DNA from: Argyresthia goedartella
Lineage: Eukaryota > Arthropoda > Insecta > Lepidoptera > Argyresthiidae
Length of the DNA: 64,000 nucleotides
Reading direction: 5' to 3'
Assembly (NCBI GenBank): GCA_949825045.1
Contig: OX463808.1
Location: 24,799,674-24,863,673, forward strand
Shown: one piece after another, positions 34,990 through 47,140 of the stretch
Position numbering within the stretch: the stretch's first letter is position 1
How the letters are laid out: every line of letters starts with the position of its first letter
Position numbers and translations under genes: made by a program
The notes under the pieces: generated by a model
Database searches by the model: none
What the model was told of the DNA's origin: nothing
Seen by the model: only the letters and a program-made list of their open reading frames with translations

Positions 34990-35240
34990 ATGCCGAAAAC
35001 TATTTACAGTGGCGTTAGAAAAGTTATTCACAATCTATCGAATTATTTGTCGGATAGAAAGTCTGAAGGATTGGACTCTATTCCTCTTAATAACATCACC
35101 AGACTTGTTGTCAACATGACTAGTAGGTACGTTATATAGTATGAGAAATGTGAATTGGCTAATTTTTAACTATTTATAAGTAAAATATTTTGTTGTATTT
35201 TAGGCGAAGCGGCCAATTTGGATGGGAATACTGTACTTAA
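34990..35240 (+). CDS. Small two-exon gene: N-terminal part of an IS630/Tc1-like transposase
   Basis: Exon 1 (34990-35126) starts with ATG and reads 45 codons (MPKTIYSGVRKVIHNLSNYL, then SDRKSEGLDSIPLNNITRLV and VNMTS). It ends AG before a GTACGT donor. An AT-rich intron ends TTTTAG at 35203, and exon 2 (35204-35240) continues in frame with RSGQFGWEYCT and a TAA stop. An AATAAA signal lies about 10 bp after the stop. The composition matches the N-terminal helix-turn-helix exon of the transposase type found as a pseudogene at 32229-33410, whose own first exon is missing. The catalytic part is absent. It could be a solo exon fragment of a dead element that keeps its frame by chance, or a short DNA-binding protein. 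Confidence 0.5.
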
Positions 35241-36246
35241 TTTTGCTATAAATAAAGTTATTTAGCGCCCTCTAACCAGGTTTTTTGTGTTCCTGGTTGG
35301 GCTTTCCATACTTACACCTCTACTCTTATCTGGGATAAACTCCAAATGACGGGAATTCAGACTTAGTAGCCGTCATATGCACATTTACACTAAGTAAATT
35401 TTCCTTAATAACGCTACCAAAAACGCCACTAAATAAACAGGAATTCAGGTAATTTAGTACAATTCATGACTCAAAAAACCGCAATTCAAACTTCACCACA
35501 GAAGAGGCAATAAGTTGTGAATGTGTAACGTCACTACAGTACTCGTATTGAGAACTTCACACGAAAAACAATCGAAGGTCAGCAATTTAAAGATCTTTCG
35601 AAATTATCAGAAAAGAAGTACATAATTCCTCAAGCAAATCTAAAATACAATTTTCAAGTAAGTTGTAGATAAACAGAATGTCAATGAGACGCAACAACCG
35701 AGTCAGAAAAGAGAACAGACCATGGATTGTAATCTTCTGTTGTAAATGAAGATGGAAGTGACCGATAACTAAAACATCTCGAATGCTGTCGTCCTGAGCT
35801 CCAGATCCGGTTACCAGCCTAGTTGGTCGGGAACCCAGACTTAGCAGAATTCAACCGCTCTTCACTTCTAAAACTCTTCGTCGCCTTTGAACGAAGTGTT
35901 CAAACTTCGAACGGCTCCCACCCCGAGGACACAGTGTAATCGAGGCCAATCAAAACTTACCCACTTACCGCAAATTAAGTATTCTCACCCGCCAACCTTC
36001 CCATCAGCTAGGTAAATAACTTCCCAATGGTCTGCTTCTCAATGAAGTGCCGAGAAGCCTTAGAAAAAGATGTCTAAAATGTATATCATATAATACCTTA
36101 GCAACAAAAATGGTAACTAACTAACCAGTAATCAGTCTTAATCAACACAATCAATAGGGAGGGAATAAATATTCACAACTTTGTAAAACAAGGGCAAAAA
36201 TTTCACAATTTCAATAATGTATCGCTATTTCCATATTAGTTCATTC
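35241..36246. other. No recognisable gene
   Basis: I see nothing supported apart from the poly(A)-like signal of the preceding gene. Confidence 0.4.
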
Positions 36247-36335
36247 ATAATTCATAATTCTTTATTGCACACAAATAATTTAAAAGTTACATTAAAAGAA
36301 AATGCATGTACAAAGGCGAGCTTAATACCTATAAA
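36247..36335 (-). repeat. LINE 3' tail, copy 4
   Basis: ATTCTTTATTGCACACAAAT and TACAAAGGCGAGCTTA match the tails at 4337-4440 and 18975-19130. Confidence 0.55.
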
Positions 36336-37097
36336 ATACAGATAGGAAATACAAAATAATTACCGATATATACTACATAAACTTTACATATAATAATATA
36401 AATACAATAACTTTTACGAAAGGGACTGTCTTTTATAATTACACCACAAAGAAGTTCAGTTCAGTTAAGTTTATTTATTCATTAAAAATATAAATTGTAT
36501 TTAAAATTGCTTGCATACTAAAACATAAAACAAATTCATTGCAAAACATATCTCAAACATTAGATTACAATATAACATAGTAATTAAAACCAAAATTAAA
36601 ATGATAATATTGAAATAAGATGTCAGCACTAGGTGTGACAATTGAATAAAATATAGATTATTACAAATTACATCTTCAACATTTGATTCAACGTAATAAT
36701 AAAATTCATCAAACTTAAATTATAAAATAATATCAAACCTACCTATTAGTACCTATTATTAAAATAAAGATGTCAATAAAAAACCATAAATATTAAGAAT
36801 AGTAATTCAGTCAGTCAAATTGAAATGATACTTGAAATTCAAATTAATTCATAAACTTCTGTCCTCAAAAAACTCATCAACCTTGTAATAACATTAAGTG
36901 CTTTAAGCTTATTTTTAAGGATATTGGGGATCGTAATTTGTCTTATTCTACCGGTAACTAATTATAATTTTTTATCGCCTGATAGCTAAATGAGTGTTAA
37001 CTCAGTGTGTTTTTAATTCAGTTTTGGTGCAATGTCACTCTCAAGGGTTTTCCTTCTTGTGACCAAACGTCTTTCCCGTTCCTGCTGAGACTTTACT

Positions 37098-37486
37098 TTA
37101 TTTAATCTCACTATTTGCAACCACGAGTTGCAGTACACTGTGTTCCATTATTTGTTTGGGTTTTCTATGCGTAATATTTTCCTGTCTAGTTGATATTGGG
37201 GAATGTGTTGAAATACGTCCATTACCCTGTGTTATTGTTTCTGTATTTCGGAGAGCAGCTTCACGAAATTTTTGGCATTTAAATTCCATTTTAAAATGTT
37301 GATGTTTGCCATATAGTACGCCGAAATAATATTTGCACAGTTGTGGTGAAATGTATTACTGCATATCACGCATCTTAATATCTCTGAGGGATAGACAGCT
37401 TCCAAGCAAGTCTTGCAGTTCTTCATTATGCTTGTAACACCTCTTGTCTTTTGAAGAAATAACCAAAAAAGCAAAAATGCATACAC
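37098..37486 (-). pseudogene. PHD-like zinc-finger fragment, probably from a LINE ORF1
   Basis: The minus-strand frame from 37486 contains CKTCLEAVYPSEILRCVIC followed by SNTFHHNCANI, giving the C-x2-C ... C-x2-C-x4-H-x2-C start of a PHD-type finger. Near 37290 the reading frame shifts to MEFKCQKFREAALRNTETIT, which would supply the last cysteine region, and runs on to a stop at 37098. Such fingers occur in the first open frame of CR1- and Jockey-like LINEs. There is no second open frame beside it, so I read it as a relic; a decayed host PHD protein cannot be excluded. Confidence 0.45.
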
Positions 37487-37489
37487 CCA

Positions 37490-38607
37490 GTTTGTCCGAG
37501 ATTCGAACCTATGATTCTATGATTTGTAGTCATGCACTTTTCGCGCATTATCTATTTTTAGCAACGAGATGCGTAACAGTTGCCTTCATAGCGCGTAAAG
37601 TCACAGAGCGGCGGCGTAGTAGCGCGGGCGCAGTTAACTGTAGATGGCGACACTTGTCAGTATTATATTATTAATTCTAGTTATCACCCGCTGTCGGCGC
37701 CACTGAACGAAGAAATGCTCTATACGATTTGAGAGACTACTAAACAGAAAAGAAAAAGTTGTGTGTCCGATTGGATTTCAACCTATGGCTCGCCAATAAA
37801 AAGCGGTTGATTGTTAGCTGCACTTTAAATAAAGAGTTGCTAACTACCCTTATATTTACCGATATTGCAATAGTTTATGGCATTAAACAAAACAAAGATT
37901 AAATCCCATCATCTCCCCCATTGCAACCTGACAGGCAAGGGAACCATAACCCCAAACTCCGAGGGTCGGACGGGACCATAAAAAAATCGTTATATTGATT
38001 TTAGTGTCGAGAACAATCAATTTCTGTGAGTATGTCGACTCGCGGCCACGGCTAAATCAGCGGCATCCGGTCCGAACCAGCCCCCCAACATGACCTGTAC
38101 CAATGTATTGCTAGAGGGTAAACAGTACACTCTCGGGGTTACTAGAAATGATACTTAGAAGTCACGTCACGCCGATTCCAATACGGGGTGGCAGAAACAA
38201 TGATTAGCACATTTTATAATTGGTGCATACGCTACATACAAAACAAGACTGCAGTCCACACACTGTATATATTATATTTCATAATATATTATTATATATA
38301 ATATATATAAAAACCGTTAGTTTATAATCTATCGCGTCAATTTGTAAACTATCGATACATTGTGAACATAATTTTCGATAGTTTATAAAACTATCTGTGT
38401 TATATAACGAAAAAAACTGGATATAACATAATCAATATATAAAAACCAATCTTAGCACCATTACGGCATGTGTTTTTTTAATACATTTAAAGGATGTCCC
38501 AAAACGGGGACAATTTCTCCCGAAAAAAATATAGTTTTAAGGAAGTCTACACTTTTTGTCTCTGTTTCACGAACTTAAGGTGCATTAGCTCTACCTATTC
38601 CGATCAC
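37490..38607. other. No supported gene; AT-dinucleotide tract
   Basis: A TA-rich run lies at about 38263-38312. AGTTTATAATCTATCG, TTTGTAAACTATCGA and TCGATAGTTTATAAAACTAT at 38320-38390 form partial inverted and direct repeats. A fragment near 38162-38200 (GTCACGCCGATTCC) matches the 3' end of SINE family 3, inverted. Confidence 0.4.
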
Positions 38608-39030
38608 TATAGTAGTTTATGTGACTGCTACATTATGGAGGGCATTAAAACTCGAGAGTGGGTTTATCACTCGAGAGTTTTAATGCCTAATTCAGTACAG
38701 TTACATACACTAGTTTATCTACACACATATCATAATCTCTTTTTGATGTGTTCAGGAACCGCATGTTTGACCGGCATTGTGGCTCTGCAGTTGTTTAGCT
38801 TGTTCTGTAGTACCAACTTCACAGGCAAACTAGGGGCGGCACGCAGGCGGGCGTCGGCGTTCGAAATTTGAATGTCATAATATGTAGAAAAATTACACAT
38901 TATGGTCATAATGTGTAATTTTTTGGATAAGAAATGAGTTTTTACCAACTAGTTTAACATTATGCTGATCGTAACGTGCGGATTTTGTACGCAGTAAAGA
39001 GGGTTTATGATACGTGTGGAGATAAAACAT
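38608..39030 (+). mobile_element. MITE family A, copy 4
   Basis: This is the best-preserved left arm: GGCATTAAAACTCGAGAGTG at 38641-38660 pairs perfectly with 38668-38687 around 7 bases. The core runs from TTTATCTACACACATATCAT (about 38716) to the inverse terminal near 39027. It carries a private perfect 17-bp hairpin at 38888-38904 / 38907-38923. Confidence 0.75.
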
Positions 39031-39059
39031 TTTATTACATGAATTCAGGTAGGTTCAGG

Positions 39060-39505
39060 AGTTCCCTTTGAACCCGGCAAATGAGTAGAACGTTTGTCCG
39101 GCAAACCAGTGTTTAAGTCGCTTTTTAAAGCATGCGGAGTTGGGAATACTACTTATATTTTCCGGTAGCCGATTGTATACTGTCGGACCCTTGACGTGAG
39201 TCATCTTTGATAACTTGGCCAGGCGGTGTGTGGAGCCGTCCTGATGTCATGGTGACTGCGGAACGAGTCGATGTTCTCGTGCATGTATGACGACGGGCGG
39301 GAGTTTCAGGATTTGCAGCGCTTTGAAGTGAGGGTTTACGGAGACGTCCCGGCGGACCTGGACTAACACACTCACGGCTCGCTTTTGCATCCTGAATGCC
39401 CGTTCCCAGTCCGCCGCGCGACTCCACTGCTCCAGACGCCGACAGAGCCCCCAATAACTCCGAATATCGCTCGGACAGTTCACGAAAACTTTATCGTACA
39501 ACCCT
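39060..39505 (-). pseudogene. LINE reverse-transcriptase C-terminal fragment
   Basis: On the minus strand, SRAADWERAFRMQKRAVSVL and FKALQILKLPPVVIHAREH (in 39501-39247) are followed in another frame by LAKLSKMTHVKGPTVYNRLP and CFKKRLKHWFAGQTFYSFAG. This is the conserved C-terminal block of Jockey-like LINE polymerases, with one frame change and no catalytic motifs. It abuts the MITE at 38608-39030. Confidence 0.8.
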
Positions 39506-40443
39506 TACTATGTGATCAGAAAGTGCAGCGAGGACGCATTAAGCCGGGTTCCGTACTACGTAACGTACACTATACGCGAATTAACTATAGCCGTTCCCGC
39601 CTCAACCCGCTACCCCATGCAACCACTGCATTGCGGACCGAACTATATATCATTCTTAGAACACGAACGCTCGTTGTATTAAAACTCTCCCATTGTTAGG
39701 AAAGCATTTTATGACGAGCTTAACGGACTGTGTTGTATCTTCTTATAATAATGCGATTATGTGGTATTGTTTTCAAACAAACAGTAGATTTGTCAATTAC
39801 AGTGGTGTTTGTCTGCACCATCATATCAATGAAGGGTGTCACTAGAAAGCTTCGCTTGCGAGTTTATCAAAATGGAAAATGGTTTTGGTTAAATACATTT
39901 TTATATCTATTTTGATTTCTAATTATGACTAATCCCAAAGTGTTTGATCTTTAAGGGCTGAACAAGGGCCAATGGCATTGAGAATTAGACAAAGACAACA
40001 AATACCCGTCCAATCGCGTCGACGCAGACTGACGCATGCTCCCGCGCAGAGCCCCGCGGGGTAGCCCGAGCTCCGAGACCAAGAAAATTATAGAAAATAT
40101 TACTCAACTCTTTAAAAATAAAATAAAGCAACTAAAAAAAATACCTTTTTTTACCTATTTTTGCGTGTAAGTTTCATATAGGAAACTGATTTCGTCTCTG
40201 AGCACTTATTCATTTAGTTGAATAATAATGCATTGCGAAAAATATTTTTAAGTATTAAATATAACAGATATCCGGTAATTTTAAAAGTCCATTCTTATCT
40301 CTAATAGACCTTTTATAACATATATTTATCCTACACTTTATGTTGTCTAGTTTAGCCTAGAATTGAAGCTAAAGATGCATTTCTGGCCATATTTAATCCC
40401 TTAAGATTTTACAAAGTGAACAAGGCAATGTGTTACGACGACG
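39506..40443. other. No recognisable gene
   Basis: Nothing supported. A GC-rich patch lies at 40015-40080. Confidence 0.4.
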
Positions 40444-40612
40444 ATGACCCCTGTGGCGCTGGGGTTGTGGCTCTACCTGCCATGCGAGAGGTCTTGGATG
40501 TTTATATGTGTGTGACGTCGCTGTTTCTGGTTCCCATGACACAGGGTATCCTAGGGTGGGGCCAGAAGCAATGTATGTGCGTGCCTGTATGTAAATTTTT
40601 ATGTTTATGTTA
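40444..40612 (+). mobile_element. tRNA-derived SINE, family 2, copy 1 (B box deleted)
   Basis: GACCCCTGTGGCGCTGGGGT begins the head and CATGCGAGAGGTC is joined directly to TTGGATGTTTATATGTGTG. The ~35 bp that carry the B box and A-rich spacer in 58288-58487 are missing. The body through CAGAAGCAATGTATGTGCGT is collinear with the other copies. Confidence 0.75.
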
Positions 40613-41120
40613 GCAAAGCAATAACGTTATGAAACATAAATACATCAAGTGGACCATTCTCTAAAATATGTTCCTACTGCTCCATTTAAATCCTGACAGT
40701 AACCGGCAAAAGGCTACTGGGTTGGGTTTTCTACGACCACGAATAGGCTATGCACACGAGATATTTTACCAGACACATAAGCACACACTAGTGAGTGCGG
40801 GCATGGGCGGGCGATCGGTACAAACATTCGTCTCGTACTTTTCATGCGACTTGTGCTATACATCATTCTCCCCCAGTAAGGGTGCGTCCGTACTTCTGGT
40901 TAGGCTGACTCGACAGTCGCCGTGCCAACGATAACTAGTTGAAGTTATAGTAAGTTTCCCGTACCAATACATATAGTAACATTTATCGGAGTCTCGGGCG
41001 ATTTCACGAAATTGCGGAGGCCAAATAAACTACCACCATTACTAAGGAAAGAGTCACGCATGGACATCAACTCACGCCTCTGATTTAGCTGAGCTCATTA
41101 CATTACCGCCGTGCCCTTTT
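40613..41120. other. No recognisable gene
   Basis: Nothing supported; the open frame at 40668-40934 has no recognisable domain. Confidence 0.4.
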
Positions 41121-41712
41121 TAGGTTCCGTAGAGAAACAAGTCTGTCTGTCCATCCGTCCGTCCGTCCGTATGTCACAGCAACTTTATGCAGAAACTATT
41201 GTCCACAGTCGAAACTTGGTATGTAGATGTATTCTGTGACCACTTTGCGATTTTTATACAAAAATTTAAAAATTAAAATAATTAAAGGGGGCTCCTCATA
41301 TATGGAACCGAAACCAAAATTTGTTTTTTTTTTCATAAAACCTATATCTGTGGGGTGTCTATAGATAGGTCTTTAAAAATGGCATAAGGTTCCTGAAACC
41401 ATTTTTCCTCAAAGTAAATTGTTAAAGAGACAGAGCCTTCTAAAGTGGAAAAATGTCCCACCCCCCCCTCTAACTTTTAAAGTAAGACAGTGAAAATCCT
41501 ACAAAAAATATATGCTGTGTAGGTACCTAAATACACACTTTCAACTAAAATTGGTTAGAACTAAATAAAATAAGTAGTTTTTAAGATATAAACCATTTAG
41601 TAAAAACCGCAAAGATAACTTTGTCATTCATACAATCACTATGAAAAACAAAGTTACAACCCAACACAACACAACCCTTCGTGGGCGATTCTGACTCGCA
41701 CTTGGCCACTTA
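41121..41712 (-). mobile_element. (ACGG)n-bearing element, copy 3 (diverged)
   Basis: TAGGTTCCGTAGAGAAACAA and a (CCGT)n tract at 41150-41172 open the element. It closes with CTTCGTGGGCGATTCTGACT and CGCACTTGGCCACTT. This is an older, longer variant in reverse orientation. Confidence 0.65.
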
Positions 41713-43637
41713 TTACTAAATCCGCTAGAAGCTTAAACGCCATTTGCCCACAAACTTTGGACATTCTTCTTTTATTAGACGAATAACAATTGAAACAATT
41801 AATTTAGGTGTATTATATTATTTTGGCAGTCAGTTAACAAGTAAACTTTCTGATTGTGCTTGTGCTCCCAGACGACTCGGCGCACGCTTTGCTCGGCGGG
41901 ATCAATAGTGACTTAAAATAAACCTTTCGTCTAACGTTAATAAAAGTTTTCTTCAGGTAAAGATCGCGAGCCATGCTACAAGGATCAATAAACTCGTACA
42001 GTGTCGGTACGGTATCCCCAGCCGCTTGTCTTCCGTTGTTGCCAGAGGAAATACCTGCCCCTGAACATATTTTATTCAGATTCATTCTAGGTATATCATA
42101 AACAACGCTTATATTTATGTAACGCATTCGCGAGTTTGCATCGGAACATTTTGCAGTTCGCTCTCAGGTAGTGACCCCAGAGGGTTCTAGCTTTGCTCTA
42201 CTATACTGAACAAGAAAGATTTATCCTAATACTCTATGATATTATTTAGTATTCTCTGCCTGAGGGAATTCGACAAAAGTTGGAAGTTTCAAGAGCTGTC
42301 TTACTGCATCTTGGTAAACGAATCGCGCACTTTCCACGCGAGAAAACACAATCTACAGGACCCCTAGTTTTCGAGGTTTACTTCGATTCACGTCACGACC
42401 GCCAAGATACACATTTCTCCCGGGGCGAGATAAAAGTCATATTACTTCAGAAAACTCCTCATATCGATAGTTTTTCGGGTGGGATTCTTACTCCGAGTCG
42501 CAGTTAGCCAGAGAGTATGCCCGATAAATATTTGCTACTTTCGCACACTCTATGAATAACAAATAACTGCGAAATCAATAAACCGCCGCCGGATTAGCTT
42601 TCGTCTGCTGTGGCAATCATGCAGCGAAGCTAAGATCTAAAAAATTAGGAAATTTTCAAAACAAACAGCTCTTTCCGCCACAAAAACAATGGCTGCATTA
42701 AGGCATACCACTGATAAAGGTCTGATAAACGTGACACGTGATTAATGTTATTAACGTCTTAGCGACCTTAATTCCTTATCGGCGGGTAGAAGGGAAATAT
42801 TGTAATCGCAAGCCACCCTTGAAAGCGGCTCCCGCGCCCTCAGCGTCGTGCGAGGCGGGCGGCGGGGCGGCGGGTCGGCGGGGCGGCGGGGCAGCGTGGG
42901 AGGGGTGCGGGGCGCGGGTGTCAGGAGGGTGTAACAAAGCTGCGGCCGTTGACACGAGAATCCCAGCTCTGTTTATGTATCCAATCGGCATTTTTTCCCG
43001 CCGCGTCTACTACAAACCAACTGTTCACGAATGCTTGTTGCGGATGATTTTTTCCGTAGCGCGGGAGATGAGAGATTTGTTACGGTAAATATATAAAAAA
43101 TATTTGTTATGTTAAGCTGAAGATATATCTCTATAGATACTATGCTATAGAGAAAAAATCTGCAGCCATTCAGCGTTAAATTAACTAGGTAACTATATTA
43201 AATAATGTGTGAGCTGTGTGTGTGTAAAGGTATTACAATTCATAATTTCTTAGCTACCCTAGTTGCTCCGAGTTATCTACTTATCCTGATTGATAATGAT
43301 CTAGTGACTGACAGACAACGCAAAACCTAAGCCGGCGGACATAGAGACATGAAATTGTACAGGGGTTCCTAACGCAATAGCGTAGGGTAGCACTAAGAAA
43401 GGAATTGGTGAAATTCATCCCCTAGGGGGGGGGGGGGGAAATTGGGGGGTTACAGATTGAATGAAAGTCTAAAACTAGTGGACTTAGAGGCGGATTTTTT
43501 GCAAGTAGGTATTATATAGCTGCAAGGTTAGTTAAGTTCTTTTTTTCAAATTTGTCTTTCTGAGGGAGGGAATGGGGAGGTGAGGCATATGTGAAAAAAA
43601 TAATGACTTGTCCTATGAATCTAAAAATTTGTCAGGA

Positions 43638-43669
<32 letters not shown>

Positions 43670-44452
43670 CGTGTTTCTTTCAACGTTTTCGTAGATGCTA
43701 TGGTTATAGATTAATAGATATAAAGGTAAGTGTTATAAAAATCTTGGTAAGTTCTTACATGCGTTAAAGTAGTTTTTACACAACTCCACGCGGATAAAGC
43801 CGCAACGGCCAGTACTGTATAAATCAATACAACTCCTATCAGCCAATGGGTCCTTTACTTTAATGTAGTAAATTTTCTGCTAGACATCCACTTTGTCAAA
43901 CCGCAGAGATTGTGTACCAATCAATACGAATCCATTCTACAGGTATACAAACCTATCTACGTACGTACGAAGCATTAAACCTTGACATGCCCCGGGGCAG
44001 GGATCACCAGTTTAGTTGAAACGAAGACAATCGTATCTATTACATCAACGGCAACCATTATTATGGTAAGTTGGATTATCTCGTCTCGATCCGGACGTCA
44101 ACGGGTTATGTTTGTTTATTTTCGTTGCAGTAAACTTCCAAGCGTTAACTATAAATAAAGGTATATTTTATTTATTCATACCTTTCAGACGGAGAAGAGC
44201 AATTCAGATAATCAATCATTTCAAATTGGGATTAAACTATAGCCTCTTGATTAGAGGCATTGAGTGATTGATAAACAAAGTGGTGTGCGATATAACGTGA
44301 GTAACTTTATAGTTGCGGTTTTGTGATTGTGGCTTGCATCCTAACCAAGATGTTTGACCTCATTTTGTATCGACTTCAAAAAAGGAGGGAGCTGTGGTGA
44401 GATCTCAGATTTAAAAAAGTCTTAAGCTGGGTATTGACCTTTAGTTTGAACC
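41713..44452. other. No supported gene; GC-rich and simple-sequence tracts
   Basis: Features seen are a GGCGGGGCGGCGG-type tract at about 42850-42920, a run of 15 Gs at 43425-43439 and an (ATT)n microsatellite at about 43638-43669. The minus open frame 41834-42127 shows no domain. Confidence 0.45.
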
Positions 44453-45315
44453 GATCAAATTGGGCTGACGTCAGCTAAAAGTGACCGTGAGTGTGAAATA
44501 TTATGATGAAAATTTTAACTGATGAGAACCTGTAGATTTTCTGGGCTCACCGTAACGCTAACGAAATGGTCACACATATATACAAATATACAAATAAACA
44601 TACATAGATACGTATAAACACTCGAAAAACATTTCGCTCCTTCTGGTGCAGTCCGGTAAAGAGATTTCAATTATCTCATATTGATTAGTTAAATGAGTTA
44701 TCGCTGTATCTATTTGAAAATTAATAGCTTAGAACAGAAAGCACCTTTATTCCACTGTAGCTCAATGGAAGAAGATATTTCATAGTTACTGCACGTCCAG
44801 CCTCCATCGCGTCGAAGCTCCGACCACAGAGTACCTTAATACGCTCCGACTGATGGATATGGATTGATCAGTTTTGTTCAGATGCGAACAGACTGAAGAG
44901 CGGATTACGGTGCGCTCGGAAAATCCATTGGTTGTCATGAGTTAAAATTTTCAATACGAGTACAAGATTTCACACTCACGGTTATTTTAACTGACGTCAG
45001 CCCAATTTGATCAGTGACCTGAGCAAACTGACCGTGAAGGTCCAGCTTAATCCGCTAGCTTCAGTCCGTTTGCATCAGAACAAAACTAATGCATCAGTCC
45101 GTTTCCATCATCCGGAGCTCCGACGCGATGGCAGCTGGACGTGAAGTAACTATGAAATATGTATGCATTGAGTTACAGTGCAATAAAGGTGCTTTCTGTT
45201 TTATTATATTCATATCTATGACTGATATCTATGTTTACCCGAAATATTTTTCGAGTGTTTGAACACATGTATATAAGTATGTTTGAATGTATGCGCGCGC
45301 ATTTCGTTAGCACGC
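44453..45315. mobile_element. Large imperfect foldback element
   Basis: Two overlapping sets of inverted repeats fold this region. 44453-44520 pairs with 44941-45012 (GATCAAATTGGGCTGACGTC and its inverse). About 44553-44905 pairs with 45045-45315 in patches, including AGAAAGCACCTTTATTCCA with its inverse, CATAGTTACT.CACGTCCAGC, the CATCGCGTCG segment and the outer GCTAACGAAATG. Arms are imperfect and interrupted. Related sequence (TCAGTCCATTTTCATCAGTC) recurs at about 45705-45740. I found no coding part. Confidence 0.7.
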
Positions 45316-46415
45316 GCTACAGGCACAGCGTCACATTTTTTTTGCAACAAACAGCAGCCGCATTATGTAGAATTTCCTCATAAAATCCGAAATAATTTTT
45401 TCAACTGACTTGATGAGAAACTGGTTAGCCCAATATGTAGTAACAAACGTCTGCGGCCCCGGTCGATCGAGAAATGAAAGCCAGTTTGACGCCAGTGAGT
45501 GGAGAAAGCAGAAGGAGGAAGTAGTGGCTCCGCAACATCAGGGAATGGAAGGGAGTGGCCAGCGTAAAACAGCTCATGCTCTTGGCAAAGAACAGAGAGG
45601 AGTATGGAGAGCTAACCGCAAATATCCAGTAGTGGAGAGGCACTACAAGAAGAAGAAAAAGAAGAGAAGGGAAATAAATATTTTTGGCTTCATCCAATTG
45701 TCGTCAGTCCAATTTTATCAGTCCATTTTCATCAGTCGGATCTCCGTGGGTTCGGATCTCAGCTTTAGTGAAATCCTAAGATAAGAACGAGGCAATCATG
45801 CCTAGTGAAATAAATGGATTCAAGGTCCACTCAGGGAGTCGAATAAGTCACCTTTAACATTACAATTGATATAATTGTAAATACACACAGGTCCCCGCGC
45901 AGTTTTTACATTGATTTTTTCGTTCAGAAACAACCAGCCGCAAGTAACCGTTCAAAAATTATGATCAATCGACGGACGTCACGTGGGTGTTAATTAGAAC
46001 ATTGTTTAAAAAAGTATTTAGACAACTATTACTCAAAATATTCAAATCAGTTTCTTAAATGAGGCAGAAATCTAATAAAATAAAATAAAAAGTACTACGT
46101 TCATTTATTTAGCATCGTCCATTGGCACAAAAATTAAAAGCAGGTGGAATGGGAAGTGGTCAAAGTGAACAAAGGGTCTATTCTTAAGCCGCCGATGTGT
46201 AGCTATGTTCTATCTATCTTATTTGGATATTATGAGTAGGTACTCATATCGCACTTCCCCACACATGAGTATGCGGTCGGTTCATCATCCGAGGGCCCAG
46301 CCGCAGCACACACAATTAGCAGGAATTAAACAATTTAAACAAGACCGTGACTGACGACTTATGTTCCATTTCAGTCACCCTACAGTTATAATTATGGTTA
46401 TGAAGCTTAGTTTCG
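45316..46415. other. No recognisable gene
   Basis: Open frames at 45410-45784 (plus) and 45425-45697 (minus) overlap and show no family. Confidence 0.4.
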
Positions 46416-46457
46416 TGGTAGGGTGATGTGGACTGATATGACCACATCACCCTACCA
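46416..46457. repeat. Perfect hairpin, 16-bp arms
   Basis: TGGTAGGGTGATGTGG at 46416-46431 pairs perfectly with 46442-46457 around a 10-base loop, about 100 bp from the BEL/Pao insertion. Confidence 0.85.
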
Positions 46458-46561
46458 TTCATTTTTTTGTTTGACAATAGTTATCAAAATGAATACCTAT
46501 AAAGAGCTGCAAATACATTGTACAAGCACGACAAACCGAGATTACAGATGGAAATATAGCC

Positions 46562-47108
46562 TGTTCAGGCTTCTCGGCACCCAATGACCTCGCAGGGGCC
46601 CATCAGCTACGAGGTAGCGTAGCGATCAGATGCCAAGAAGTGTGAACGTCGGCGATTCACCGAGCTAGTGTAATTATGGAGTCGATCTAACCTGGTCTGT
46701 GCTTCGGTCCCGTCAACTTCCTGTCTCTCTGCAAGGCCCGGGTGCACCCTAGGCTCTTCTTGGTAGACAGGTTCTTCAGCCAACCAGGTATGACTGGCAG
46801 GCCAGCTTCGACGAGCACAGTGTTCCAACACAGGTTATGTTACGTGGGAAAAACCAATCGGCCACGTAAATGCGAACTTTATCTGGTTCGGGGAACCACA
46901 ACACACTCAGCTATATAGACAATCCTGAGGGGAACCCGAATACATTCCAGATGGCTTGCGATTTAAATTCAATACCCAAATCAATACGCGTTACATTGCG
47001 AGGGCTTTTCGTCTGTCAGTTGTCAAAAAACTGCTAGGTTGGCAGCAACGTCAAATTCAAAATGGCCGTTCCGAAACCATCGATCGAATATCGATTTAGA
47101 ATCGAACA
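46562..47108 (-). repeat. BEL/Pao 3' LTR (element sense)
   Basis: It is 547 bp and matches 53567-54113 except CCTCGCAGG versus CCTCACAGG and GATTTAGAATC versus GATTTGGAATC. The 74-codon minus frame at 46607-46831 occurs in both LTRs and is not a gene. Confidence 0.96.
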
Positions 47109-47140
47109 ATCACCCGCCCGGACAGGCACCCACCTGTCCC
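47109..47140 (-). other. Likely polypurine tract of the BEL/Pao element
   Basis: Immediately before the 3' LTR in element sense the sequence is CCGGGCGGGTGAT. It is purine-rich but interrupted, so it is only a candidate plus-strand primer site. Confidence 0.4.

Noticed and set aside
41834..42127. 97-codon minus frame as a possible host exon
   Set aside because: No recognisable domain or convincing splice pair.
42738..43088. Proline/glycine-rich open frames on both strands
   Set aside because: They are explained by the GC-rich tract at 42850-42920; no domain, and open on both strands by composition.
46607..46831. 74-codon minus frame, repeated at 53612-53836
   Set aside because: It lies within the two LTRs and is non-coding LTR sequence.
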